Source: Actinomyces viscosus
Lineage (GTDB): Bacteria > Bacteroidota > Bacteroidia > Flavobacteriales_D > Crocinitomicaceae
DNA length: 7,041 nucleotides
Assembly: GCA_943326975.2 (NCBI GenBank)
Contig: CALPVI020000088.1
Span: 1-7,041, forward strand
Direction: 5' to 3'
Positions 1-6,850 of this stretch are shown here, piece by piece. Numbering within the stretch: position 1 is the first letter of the stretch; every line of letters begins with the position of its first letter. The position numbers and the translations under genes are program-made. The notes below the pieces were generated by a model. That model was given only the letters and a program-made list of their open reading frames with translations. It searched no databases and was not told the origin of the DNA.

Positions 1-270
1 GGAACAGTTGTGATTTTAATGGGGATTTCAAAATTACCAGAGATTGTTGAAATCTATAAAAAAATAGGTAAAGAGAATGAAGCAATTGCAATCATTAAAA
101 ATGGTTCATTGCCTTCTCAAACCTCTTTAGTTGGTACTATAGATTCAATAGTTGATTCAGCTAAAAATGATGAAAATCAAGGACCTGGAATCATTGTAAT
201 AGGCTCAGTGGTTGAAGTTTCAAATGCATGGAAAGAAAATAAGTATTTGTTAGAAGCAATAAGTTTGTAA
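1..270 (+). CDS. cobA: Uroporphyrinogen-III C-methyltransferase (SUMT), C-terminal part only
   Basis: The frame is open from base 1, so the gene begins outside the window; only the last 89 residues are present, of about 250-260 usual for the family. SUMT uses two S-adenosylmethionine molecules to methylate uroporphyrinogen III to precorrin-2 in the cytoplasm, the first committed step to siroheme and cobalamin. Family signs visible are GTVVILMGISKLPEIVE at the start, the central IIKNGSLPSQTSLVGTI (most SUMTs have a [V]NGT-P-Q--V-GT pattern here), and GPGIIVIGSVV near the end, the usual closing strand. About 15 further residues follow that strand. It stands apart from a CysG-type domain, which is found separately in the gene at 3673, so the two halves of classical CysG are split here. 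The next gene starts 69 bp downstream. The family assignment is firm; a siroheme rather than cobalamin role is inferred from the sulfur-assimilation neighbours. Confidence 0.93.
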   Translation, partial: GTVVILMGISKLPEIVEIYKKIGKENEAIAIIKNGSLPSQTSLVGTIDSIVDSAKNDENQGPGIIVIGSVVEVSNAWKENKYLLEAISL

Positions 271-297
271 ACCACATTTTCAATTAGGAACCAATAA

Positions 298-314
298 ATA
301 TATATACACACACA
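298..314. repeat. Short alternating AT/AC dinucleotide tract upstream of the TonB receptor gene
   Basis: Four AT units (298-305) run directly into four AC units plus a final A (306-314), giving 17 bases of strictly alternating purine and pyrimidine. The tract ends 25 bases before the receptor start codon, inside the 69-bp spacer after cobA. It could lie in the promoter spacer or the 5' leader. It is short, so it may be ordinary low-complexity sequence; no TAnnTTTG promoter element with a correctly spaced TTG was found around it. Confidence 0.5.
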
Positions 315-339
315 ATTAACAGTTAAAACAGAGTAAAAC

Positions 340-3237
340 ATGAAGAAAACAAAATTACAAGTATTACTTCTTTTCTTTGCAATTGTTGGAATTCAATCCG
401 TTTTTGGTCAAAATGGTTTGATTCAATTATCCGGTAAATTGCACGATAAAGAAAACGGTGAACCATTAGTTGGTGCTATCGTAAAAATTAAAAACACTGA
501 AAATGCTGTTACTACAGATGCAGATGGAAAATTTGTATTGAAAGTAGCAAATACTTTTCCAATCATCATTGATGTTAAATATGGTGGTTATGAGGATCAG
601 GAGTTTAAAGTTGAAGATGAGCATTCTCAACTAAATTTTCAATTAGATCCAAAAGTTATTTTGACAAATACAGTTGTTGTATCTGCGTCAAGAATAAGTG
701 AGAGTATATTAAAATCGCCAGTTGCGATTGATAAACTAGATATCACTGCAATTCGTGAAACGCCTGCACCAACTTATTATGATGCAATTGAAAACGTAAA
801 AGGAGTTCAGTTGACAACCTCAAGTTTGACACTTAAAGTTCCGAATACTCGAGGTTTCAATTCACCAAACAACTTCCGTTTCATGCAGTTGGTTGATGGA
901 GTTGATTTACAAGCACCAACTTTAGGGGTTTCTATTGGTAATACTATCGGACCAAACGAGTTGGACATTAAAAGTGTTGAGATTATCCCAGGTACATCTT
1001 CTGCTTTATATGGTATCAACTCAATCAATGGTTTAGCAAATTTACAAACAAAAGATCCGTATTTAAATCAAGGAGCAAGTGTTTACCAAAGAACAGGAAT
1101 TAACCATGTTGACAACAAAGATCATGGTGCAAGTTTTTTAAGTGAAACTGCTTTTAGAGTTGCTGGAACAGTTGATTCAGCTAAACGAATTGCCTACAAA
1201 TTAAATGGTTCATACTTTCAAGGTGTAGATTGGGTTTCATCAAATTTAACAGATCAAAATCCATACGGTTTAACGACTTCAAATCCTAATTATTCTCAAT
1301 TTGATTCTCCAGATAAAAATCCAGCTTATGATGCTTGGAATAAATACGGTGATGAGAAAAATAATACAGTTACGGATACATTAAAATTTGGTGGTTCAAA
1401 ACAAATTTTTAATGTTAGAAGAACAGGATATAATGAGAAAGATTTAGTAAATCCTACTGTAAAAACGGTGAAATTTGATGCAGGTTTATTCTATAAATTC
1501 AAAGATAACTCTCAAATTAGTTATATCTACAGAATAGGTACAATGGACGGTGTTTTTCAAAGAGGAAATAAAGTTCAATTAAATGGATTGATTTTACAAA
1601 GTCATGCGTTGGAATATAAAAACAAAAAATTGACTGCAAAATTATATGCAAACTCTGAAAACACAGGTTCTTCATACAACTTGAAGCCATTAGCTGATAA
1701 CTTGGATTTAACATTCAAAACAAACAAGCAATGGGCTAAAGATTACCAAACAGCTTTAAATGCTGCATATGCTTCAAATGGAAACGACTTAGTTGCTGCA
1801 CATCAAGCTGCAAGAGTTGCAGCTGATGCAGGTAGACCAGAGCCAGGTTCTGAAACGTTTAATGCTCGTAAAGAAACGATTATCAATATTAATAACTGGG
1901 ATCACCCATCATTATATCCATATGTTTCCGCTCAAGATCCAACAAATACAACAGGTGGTGCGGCATTATGGCAAAAAAGTAATATGTATCATGGTGAAGC
2001 ACAATATGATTTAACTTCTGTTGCTAAAAACTATGTAAATATTTTAGTAGGTACAGATGCACGTTTGTATTCAATAATTCCTGACGGAAATAACTTCGTA
2101 GATTTTTCTAAGCCAATTGCTGATAGAAATACAACTGGAGGTAACAATGTATTGTATTCAAAAGTGGGTGGTTTTGTTCAAGTAAGCAAAGAATTATTTG
2201 ACGAAAAATTAAAGTTAGTTGGTTCATTACGTTACGATAAAAACAATGATTTTGATGGAAAATGGAATCCGCGCTTAGCAGTTGTTTATTCTCCAAACAA
2301 AACAAATTCAATTCGTATTTCTGCACAAAATGGATATAGATTCCCTGCATTATTTGAAGCATTATCATATGTAAACAATGGTGGAGTAAGACGTGTTGGA
2401 GGTTTAGCAAAAGTAAATGAAGGTTTAGGTTATTTGGAAAATTCATTTACTCAAGCTTCTATCGATGCATTTCAAGCAGCTGTTAAAACAAGTATCAAAG
2501 GAGGTTTATCTACTTCTGCAGCAATTACAAAAAATCAAGGTTTATTAAAGGTAGCTAACTTACCAACAATGCAACCAGAACAAGTTAAAGCGTTAGATTT
2601 AGGTTACAAAGCAGTATTGTTCAATAATAAATTTGTGGTAGATGCTGATGTTTACTTTAATGAGTACAAAGGTTTCTTAGGACAGATCGAAGTTGCTGTT
2701 CCAAATCATAATGTTTCAGATTTAGCAAATGCTGCTATTGATGCTAACAATAAAGCAAAACAAACTCGATATAGAGTTTATACAAATGCAACGAATACAT
2801 ATTATAGTTATGGTTCTGCTGTTCGTTTGAGTTATAACTTTTATAAAAAATATTCTATTTCAGGTAACTTTAACTTCAATGATTTCAAATCGAAAGAAAA
2901 ATCAGATATTTTTATTACAGGATTTAATACCCCAAAATATTCTGCAAATGTTCAATTTGGAAACAGAGAAATCGTTAAAAACTTTGGATTCAATATCGTT
3001 TGGAAATGGCAAGATGCTTATGATTGGTTCAGCCCATTAGCAAATGGTAGAGTACCAGCTTACAGTACTTTTGATGCACAAGTTTCTTATAAAATTGAGA
3101 AAGCTAAAACATCAATCAAAGTTGGTGGTACAAATATTTTCAACAAACGTTATATTCAATATGCAGCAGGACCAACGATTGGTGCATTGTATTATGTGAG
3201 TTTAACTTTTGATGCACCATTTGAAAAAAACAAATAA
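340..3237 (+). CDS. TonB-dependent outer-membrane receptor with CarboxypepD_reg-like N-terminal domain
   Basis: This predicted outer-membrane beta-barrel transporter would import a ligand using energy passed on by TonB-ExbB-ExbD. Residues 1-23 form a signal peptide (KK, then a hydrophobic core, ending SVFG before Q24). Residues ~28-105 are a CarboxypepD_reg-like beta-sandwich (GEPLVGAIVKIKNT, then TTDADGKFVL), typical of Bacteroidota receptors. A TonB-box-like stretch TVVVSASR lies at ~111-118. The plug spans ~120-235 and includes NTRGFNS, DGVDLQAPTLG and VEIIPGTSSALYG (~204-215). The rest is barrel, ending in GGTNIFNKRYIQY and an aromatic-alternating last strand (YYVSLTF). The usual C-terminal aromatic residue is followed by a short charged tail, FEKNK. 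No SusD-like lipoprotein gene is adjacent, so this is not a standard SusC/SusD pair. The position between cobA and other siroheme/sulfur genes suggests a sulfur- or metal-related ligand, but sequence does not reveal it. The start has an A-rich leader and no clear Shine-Dalgarno sequence. Confidence 0.93.
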   Translation: MKKTKLQVLLLFFAIVGIQSVFGQNGLIQLSGKLHDKENGEPLVGAIVKIKNTENAVTTDADGKFVLKVANTFPIIIDVKYGGYEDQEFKVEDEHSQLNFQLDPKVILTNTVVVSASRISESILKSPVAIDKLDITAIRETPAPTYYDAIENVKGVQLTTSSLTLKVPNTRGFNSPNNFRFMQLVDGVDLQAPTLGVSIGNTIGPNELDIKSVEIIPGTSSALYGINSINGLANLQTKDPYLNQGASVYQRTGINHVDNKDHGASFLSETAFRVAGTVDSAKRIAYKLNGSYFQGVDWVSSNLTDQNPYGLTTSNPNYSQFDSPDKNPAYDAWNKYGDEKNNTVTDTLKFGGSKQIFNVRRTGYNEKDLVNPTVKTVKFDAGLFYKFKDNSQISYIYRIGTMDGVFQRGNKVQLNGLILQSHALEYKNKKLTAKLYANSENTGSSYNLKPLADNLDLTFKTNKQWAKDYQTALNAAYASNGNDLVAAHQAARVAADAGRPEPGSETFNARKETIININNWDHPSLYPYVSAQDPTNTTGGAALWQKSNMYHGEAQYDLTSVAKNYVNILVGTDARLYSIIPDGNNFVDFSKPIADRNTTGGNNVLYSKVGGFVQVSKELFDEKLKLVGSLRYDKNNDFDGKWNPRLAVVYSPNKTNSIRISAQNGYRFPALFEALSYVNNGGVRRVGGLAKVNEGLGYLENSFTQASIDAFQAAVKTSIKGGLSTSAAITKNQGLLKVANLPTMQPEQVKALDLGYKAVLFNNKFVVDADVYFNEYKGFLGQIEVAVPNHNVSDLANAAIDANNKAKQTRYRVYTNATNTYYSYGSAVRLSYNFYKKYSISGNFNFNDFKSKEKSDIFITGFNTPKYSANVQFGNREIVKNFGFNIVWKWQDAYDWFSPLANGRVPAYSTFDAQVSYKIEKAKTSIKVGGTNIFNKRYIQYAAGPTIGALYYVSLTFDAPFEKNK

Positions 3238-3250
3238 TATAGTAAGTTTG
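3221..3250 (+). promoter_or_regulatory. Candidate Bacteroidota-type housekeeping promoter inside the operon
   Basis: A TTG at 3221-3223 is followed after exactly 19 bases by TAAGTTTG at 3243-3250. This matches every fixed position of the known Flavobacterium/Bacteroidota sigma-A consensus (-33 TTG, 17-23 bases, -7 TAnnTTTG). The -33 element lies in the last codons of the receptor gene and the -7 element in the spacer. Transcription would start a few bases downstream, leaving a leader of roughly 10-15 bases before the ATG at 3269. It could let the small exported protein, the siroheme/TSUP fusion, the reductase and cysH be transcribed apart from the receptor. This is a motif match only. A similar TAAGTTTG at 260-267 has no TTG at suitable spacing. 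Confidence 0.5.
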
Positions 3251-3268
3251 TAGAATAAACAGATTATA

Positions 3269-3655
3269 ATGAAAAATATAACATTATTCTTACTATTTAT
3301 AATTACTACAGTTTCTGTTCTTGGTCAACAAGAACAGAAACTAAGTAGTTTTAATATTGAAGGACAAATTGCTGCAACAACAGATGGAAAAGGAGTATTT
3401 GTCAACTTTGGAGGTCCAACAGTGAAATTCAATTTTAGCAAAATAACTTTAGGGATTAATTTTATGCCATCTCTTCGTTTTCAAGAAGATAAAGTGAAAG
3501 CATTAGTTACACCAATGTTGGGATTTGGACCGCAGCTTTACTTTTTAAAAAATAAGAAGTTTTTGTTAAGCTTTCCGGCTTATTATAACACAAATACAAA
3601 TGTATGGACTTTTACTGCAGGTATTGGGTATGTTCTTACATCAAAGAAAAAATAA
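3269..3655 (+). CDS. Small exported beta-rich protein of unknown function
   Basis: I do not recognise a named family for this 128-aa protein. Residues 1-19 are a clear signal peptide (MKN, a long hydrophobic stretch, ending SVLG before Q20), closely resembling the SVFG/Q cleavage site of the receptor upstream. No lipoprotein cysteine is present; the whole protein lacks Cys. The mature part alternates hydrophobic and polar residues in several strand-like stretches (~27-35, 42-56, 58-67, 77-92, 97-104, 111-124) rich in Gly and aromatics, such as LGFGPQLYF and WTFTAGIGYVL, and ends in TSKKK. This would suit a small beta-barrel or beta-sandwich in the periplasm or outer membrane. The spacing is 31 bp from the receptor and 17 bp to the siroheme/TSUP gene, so it is probably co-expressed with both and may assist the receptor or the transporter. 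The gene being real and the product exported are well supported; the function is not. Confidence 0.82.
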   Translation: MKNITLFLLFIITTVSVLGQQEQKLSSFNIEGQIAATTDGKGVFVNFGGPTVKFNFSKITLGINFMPSLRFQEDKVKALVTPMLGFGPQLYFLKNKKFLLSFPAYYNTNTNVWTFTAGIGYVLTSKKK

Positions 3656-3672
3656 TATTAGAAAATTAATTA

Positions 3673-5160
3673 ATGACGCATACGATCCCAAATAAAAACG
3701 AATTATTTCCAGTGTTTTTAAAACTCAATGAGTTAAATGTTCTTATTGTAGGTGGCGGAAATATTGGTTTGGAGAAATTGACTTCTGTTTTGACAAATTC
3801 ACCTTTAAGTAAAGTGAAAGTTGTTGCGATTTCAATTTCTGATGAATTAAAACAATTTGCAGAATCGTATCCATTAGTTCAATTAATTGAAGATGCTTTT
3901 GATGAAAAGTATTTAGATGGAATTCAATTGGTTATTACCGCTTTGAATGATATCGAATTATCAGAAAAAATTAAAAACAAAGTTAATCAACGAGGTATTT
4001 TATATAATGCAGCTGATAAGCCTGAATTATGTGATTTTTATTTAGCTTCAACAGTTACAAAAGGCAATTTGAAGATTGCTATTTCAACCAACGGTAAATC
4101 ACCAACAATCGCAAAAAGATTAAAGGATATTTTTAAAGATAATATCCCGAATGAAATCGATCATTCATTAGAAAACTTGAACAAAATTAGAAATCATTTA
4201 AAAGGTGATTTTCAAAATAAGATACATCATTTGAATAAAATTACCAGCGAATTAGCGAAAGCTAAAAAGAAAAAAGCTTGGTATGAATTAGATTTAAAAA
4301 AATTAGCCTATTACATTTTAGGAGTTTTAGGCATTATGTTAGCTGGGCATTTATTATTTACAATTATTCCACTTTCAAGTATTTATCATAAATCAGGTGA
4401 ATTGATTTCGACCTTGGACATTAATTTTGTCTATTTCATGATTGGCGGATTCATTGCGCAAATGATTGATGGAGCTCTAGGGATGGCTTATGGAGTAAGT
4501 GCAACTACTTTTTTATTGTCATTTGGTGTAACTCCAGGAGTAGCTAGTATGAGTGTGCATACTTCTGAAATTTTCACAAGTGGGGTGTCTGGATTTATGC
4601 ATTTACGTTTCGGTAATGTGAATAATAAATTATTTAAAACAATACTGATACCAGGTGTAATAGGTGCAATTTTAGGAGCTTATATTCTGGTTGAATTTGA
4701 AAAATACAATGCATACATCAAGCCAATCGTAAGCTGCTATACATTTGCTTTAGGTATAATCATTATTTATAAAGCAATTAAAAAACATAAAAAAAGAAAG
4801 AAATTAAAATATGTTGGTTGGCTTGCAGGTGCTGGTGGTTTTTTAGATTCTATTGGAGGGGGAGGCTGGGGACCAGTTGTTTCTTCAACATTAATTGCGA
4901 CGGGTAAAAATCCGCGAATGATAATTGGATCTGTAAACTTAGCTGAGTTTTTTATAGCACTTTCAAGTTCAGTTACATTAATACTTGGAATAGGAACATC
5001 ACATTGGCAAACAATAGTTGGTTTAATATTAGGGGGTGTTTGTGCTGCGCCAATTGCAGCTCATTTATCAAGAAAACTAAACATTAAAGCAATGCTATTA
5101 ATGGTAGGAATTGTTATTATAATTGTGAGTTTAAGAAATATTATTTTACCTTTATTCTAA
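3673..5160 (+). CDS. Fusion: precorrin-2 dehydrogenase/sirohydrochlorin ferrochelatase domain + TauE/SafE (TSUP) transporter
   Basis: Two proteins that are usually separate are joined in one 495-aa frame. Residues ~8-155 match the N-terminal half of CysG and Met8p, which oxidises precorrin-2 with NAD+ and inserts iron to give siroheme. It shows a Rossmann motif VGGGNIGLEKL (26-36), an NAADKP segment whose D115 aligns with the catalytic Asp of CysG/Met8p, and IAISTNGKSPTIAKRL (135-150). A charged, probably helical linker (~156-208, with AKAKKKK) leads to a TSUP permease from ~211. The permease has IAQMIDGALGMAYGVSATT (261-279) and DSIGGGGWGPVVSS (392-405) as the paired re-entrant motifs of the family, and about eight hydrophobic segments. 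A basic cytoplasmic loop KKHKKRKKLK (370-379) separates the two halves. The enzyme domain should face the cytoplasm. There is no SUMT domain; that activity is supplied by cobA at the left edge. The start ATG follows the preceding stop by 17 bp and begins just before the family's LFPVFLKL. The transported substrate is inferred to be a sulfur oxyanion. Confidence 0.92.
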   Translation: MTHTIPNKNELFPVFLKLNELNVLIVGGGNIGLEKLTSVLTNSPLSKVKVVAISISDELKQFAESYPLVQLIEDAFDEKYLDGIQLVITALNDIELSEKIKNKVNQRGILYNAADKPELCDFYLASTVTKGNLKIAISTNGKSPTIAKRLKDIFKDNIPNEIDHSLENLNKIRNHLKGDFQNKIHHLNKITSELAKAKKKKAWYELDLKKLAYYILGVLGIMLAGHLLFTIIPLSSIYHKSGELISTLDINFVYFMIGGFIAQMIDGALGMAYGVSATTFLLSFGVTPGVASMSVHTSEIFTSGVSGFMHLRFGNVNNKLFKTILIPGVIGAILGAYILVEFEKYNAYIKPIVSCYTFALGIIIIYKAIKKHKKRKKLKYVGWLAGAGGFLDSIGGGGWGPVVSSTLIATGKNPRMIIGSVNLAEFFIALSSSVTLILGIGTSHWQTIVGLILGGVCAAPIAAHLSRKLNIKAMLLMVGIVIIIVSLRNIILPLF

Positions 5161-5206
5161 CAATATTTCGAATAAATTTTATTACTAATTAAACAAAATT
5201 ACATAG

Positions 5207-6082
5207 ATGAAAAAAGTATTATTAAGTGATTCAGGACCAGAAACTTCAGATTCAATTTACAGTTTTTGGAGATGGAATAATAATGAAGATTTGACAATTG
5301 ATAAAGTAAAAGACATACTTGCTTATGCATTAGAATTAGGAATCAATACTTTTGATGTTTCTGCTTTATATGGAAATGGACAAATTGAGGAATTGTTCGG
5401 TGATGCTTTGAATTTATTGCAAGTAAAAAGAGAAGATATTGTTCTTTTTACTAAAGTTGGAATTAAACATCCGCAACCAGATGGTTCAATAGTTTACCAA
5501 GAATTAACTGAAAAGGGGATTCAAAAACAAATAGAAGATTCGTTAAAAAATTTAAAGACGGATTACATTGATGTTGTTTTAGTTCAAGATTTTGATCCTT
5601 TAATGAAAGCTGATATTGTCGCTTCTTCTTTGACAAGTTTACAAATTAGAGGGAAAATTAAACACATTGGTATTGCCAATTTCAATGTTCAACAACATAA
5701 GTTATTTGCTTCACGCTTATCAACTGAAGTGGTAACGAATCATTTTGAATTGAATTTATTGAATACAAATGCTTTAGAAGATGGACGTATTGACTTTATC
5801 AAAGAACAATACAGTAAACCAATGGCATTTGGTCCTTTAGCGGATGGTAGAATTTTGTATGGTCAAGATAAAGCAGCTGTTGCTATTCGTTCTGTTTTAG
5901 AAGGGTTAACTTCAAAATACAATTCAAATATTGAACAATTAGCTGTAGCTTGGATTCATAAATTAGGAGCATTACCTATTATTGGAAGTTTAAATAAAGA
6001 TAGAATTAAAAATGCCGCAACTGCAAGTGATATTAAACTATCACATGAAGATTGGCACCGCATTTATAACGCAACGAAATAA
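5207..6082 (+). CDS. Aldo/keto reductase, YdhF-like, with catalytic His replaced by Gln
   Basis: This 291-aa protein is a cytoplasmic (beta/alpha)8-barrel oxidoreductase of the AKR superfamily and would use NAD(P)H on a carbonyl substrate that cannot be named from sequence. It begins LSDSGPETSDSIYSFWRW, then ALELGINTFDVSALYGNG, giving tetrad residues D50 and Y55. LFTKVGI supplies K83. DYIDVVLVQDFDPLM follows, where relatives such as E. coli YdhF have LLLIHRPDPLM; the expected catalytic His is Gln at residue 127 (codon CAA at 5585-5587). IKHIGIANFN (151-160) and PMAFGPLADGRIL (205-217) are the usual later-barrel motifs, and LPIIGSLNKDRI (256-267) is the cofactor-binding end. Length is near the family norm. 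It sits 46 bp after the siroheme/TSUP gene and 5 bp before cysH, so it is almost certainly co-transcribed with cysH. A sulfur role is inferred from context only. The altered tetrad could reduce normal carbonyl reductase activity. Confidence 0.9.
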   Translation: MKKVLLSDSGPETSDSIYSFWRWNNNEDLTIDKVKDILAYALELGINTFDVSALYGNGQIEELFGDALNLLQVKREDIVLFTKVGIKHPQPDGSIVYQELTEKGIQKQIEDSLKNLKTDYIDVVLVQDFDPLMKADIVASSLTSLQIRGKIKHIGIANFNVQQHKLFASRLSTEVVTNHFELNLLNTNALEDGRIDFIKEQYSKPMAFGPLADGRILYGQDKAAVAIRSVLEGLTSKYNSNIEQLAVAWIHKLGALPIIGSLNKDRIKNAATASDIKLSHEDWHRIYNATK

Positions 6083-6087
6083 AGTAT

Positions 6088-6774
6088 ATGTTAGCAGTAG
6101 ATACATTAGAAAAATTATCCTTAGAAGAATTGTTAAAAACAATTGCAGCTGAGTATGGTGATAAAGCAGCATTTTCTTCAAGTTTAAGTTGGGAAGATCA
6201 GTTGATTACGCATTATATTTTTGCAAATGATTTACCGATTCGCGTTTTTACTTTGGATACAGGAAGGATTTTTCCTGAAACGTACAATGTATTGAATCGT
6301 ACTTTAGATAGATATAAAAAGAAAATTGAAGTTTATTTTCCAAAGCATGAAGCTGCTGAGAAATTAATTACTGAAAAAGGACCTTTAAGTTTTTATCAGT
6401 CTTTGGAAGATAGAAAAGAATGTTGCTTTATCCGTAAAGTTGAGCCCTTGAATAGAGCGTTAGATGGGGTTGAATGCTGGATAACAGGTTTAAGAGCGGA
6501 GCATTCAGAAAATAGAAAAGATTTGGCAATCGCTGAAAAAGATGAACAAAGAAATTTGATTAAGATTCAACCATTGTTAAATTGGACTTTGGAAGAAGTT
6601 AAGGCCGAGATTGCTAAACATAATATTCCATACAATATTCTTCATGACAAGGGTTTTGTAAGTATTGGTTGTCAACCATGTACAAGAGCCATTAAAGAGG
6701 GAGAAGAGTTTAGGGCCGGAAGATGGTGGTGGGAAGATACCAGTAAAAAAGAATGCGGATTGCATTCTTCGTAG
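6088..6774 (+). CDS. cysH: Adenylyl-sulfate (APS) reductase, thioredoxin-dependent, 4Fe-4S type
   Basis: This cytoplasmic enzyme reduces activated sulfate to sulfite and AMP in the assimilatory pathway. The nucleotide-binding start is FSSSLSWEDQL (29-39), followed by FTLDTGRIFPETY (54-66). The cysteine pairs C112-C113 (KECCFIRK) and C195/C198 (IGCQPC) are the four ligands of the 4Fe-4S cluster that marks the APS-using branch (EC 1.8.4.10), as opposed to E. coli-type PAPS reductase, which lacks them. WITGLRAEHSENR (131-143) is a conserved substrate-binding segment. The C-terminal ECGLH holds the catalytic Cys223, two residues from the usual end, so the protein is complete at 228 aa. The ATG lies 5 bases past the stop of the aldo/keto reductase gene, which suggests translational coupling. 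This is the only complete gene in the window ending in TAG; the last G of that stop is the first base of a 22-bp palindrome. Confidence 0.96.
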   Translation: MLAVDTLEKLSLEELLKTIAAEYGDKAAFSSSLSWEDQLITHYIFANDLPIRVFTLDTGRIFPETYNVLNRTLDRYKKKIEVYFPKHEAAEKLITEKGPLSFYQSLEDRKECCFIRKVEPLNRALDGVECWITGLRAEHSENRKDLAIAEKDEQRNLIKIQPLLNWTLEEVKAEIAKHNIPYNILHDKGFVSIGCQPCTRAIKEGEEFRAGRWWWEDTSKKECGLHSS

Positions 6775-6795
6775 GCATGCGATTAATCGCATGCC
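6774..6795. repeat. Perfect 22-bp palindrome at the cysH stop codon
   Basis: The arms GGCATGCGA (6774-6782) and TCGCATGCC (6787-6795) flank the central TTAA, and the whole 22 bases equal their reverse complement. As RNA this can form a 9-bp hairpin with a 4-base loop. It starts on the last base of the cysH stop codon. No T-run follows (the next bases are AACAAATTT), so an intrinsic terminator is not supported. An mRNA-stabilising or processing hairpin at the 3' end of cysH, or a dyad bound by a regulator, are both possible. Confidence 0.85.
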
Positions 6796-6850
6796 AACAA
6801 ATTTGGAATCGCATGCCAACAAATTTGGAATCGCATGCCAACAAATTTAA
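6785..6850. repeat. 22-bp tandem repeat, three copies, overlapping the palindrome
   Basis: The unit is AATCGCATGCC followed by AACAAATTTGG. Copies occupy 6785-6806, 6807-6828 (identical) and 6829-6850 (identical except that the last two bases are AA rather than GG). Each copy repeats the right arm TCGCATGCC of the palindrome, so the left arm at 6774-6782 could pair with any of three partners, giving loops of 4, 26 or 48 bases. A further GGCATGC follows at 6852-6858 in the orientation of the left arm. The hexamer GCATGC occurs five times in 84 bases (6775, 6789, 6811, 6833 and 6853). The array lies wholly in the non-coding spacer between cysH and cysD. Confidence 0.92.

Noticed and set aside
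260..267. TAAGTTTG at the end of cobA as a promoter for the receptor gene
   Set aside because: No TTG lies 17-23 bases upstream, so only half of the Bacteroidota consensus is present.
150..1185. 16-base exact match AGTTGATTCAGCTAAA shared by cobA (150-165) and the receptor gene (1170-1185)
   Set aside because: Both copies encode VDSAK in frame in otherwise unrelated proteins, and the flanks differ at once. It is a chance match from shared codon use, not a recombination repeat.
2108..2446. 112-codon open frame on the minus strand inside the receptor gene
   Set aside because: It lies fully inside a well-supported receptor barrel, and its translation is low-complexity Leu/His/Gln/Asn-rich, as expected from the reverse strand of A/T-rich coding DNA. 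It has no recognisable domain.
340..3237. SusC-type polysaccharide utilisation receptor
   Set aside because: No SusD-like gene, glycoside hydrolase or sulfatase lies nearby in the window; the neighbours are siroheme and sulfate-assimilation genes.
6774..6795. Palindrome as an intrinsic terminator of cysH
   Set aside because: The 9-bp hairpin is strong but is followed by AACAAATTT rather than a T-run, so the standard terminator pattern is not met.
6577..6822. 81-codon minus-strand frame starting in the repeat array and running into cysH
   Set aside because: It is a shadow of cysH on the opposite strand with no protein-like motif; its start depends on the repeat sequence.
6665..6850. 61-codon plus-strand frame reading from within cysH into the 22-bp repeats
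   Set aside because: It is out of frame with cysH, whose conserved C-terminus ECGLH is intact. The repeat part gives only a short non-homologous peptide from repeated DNA.
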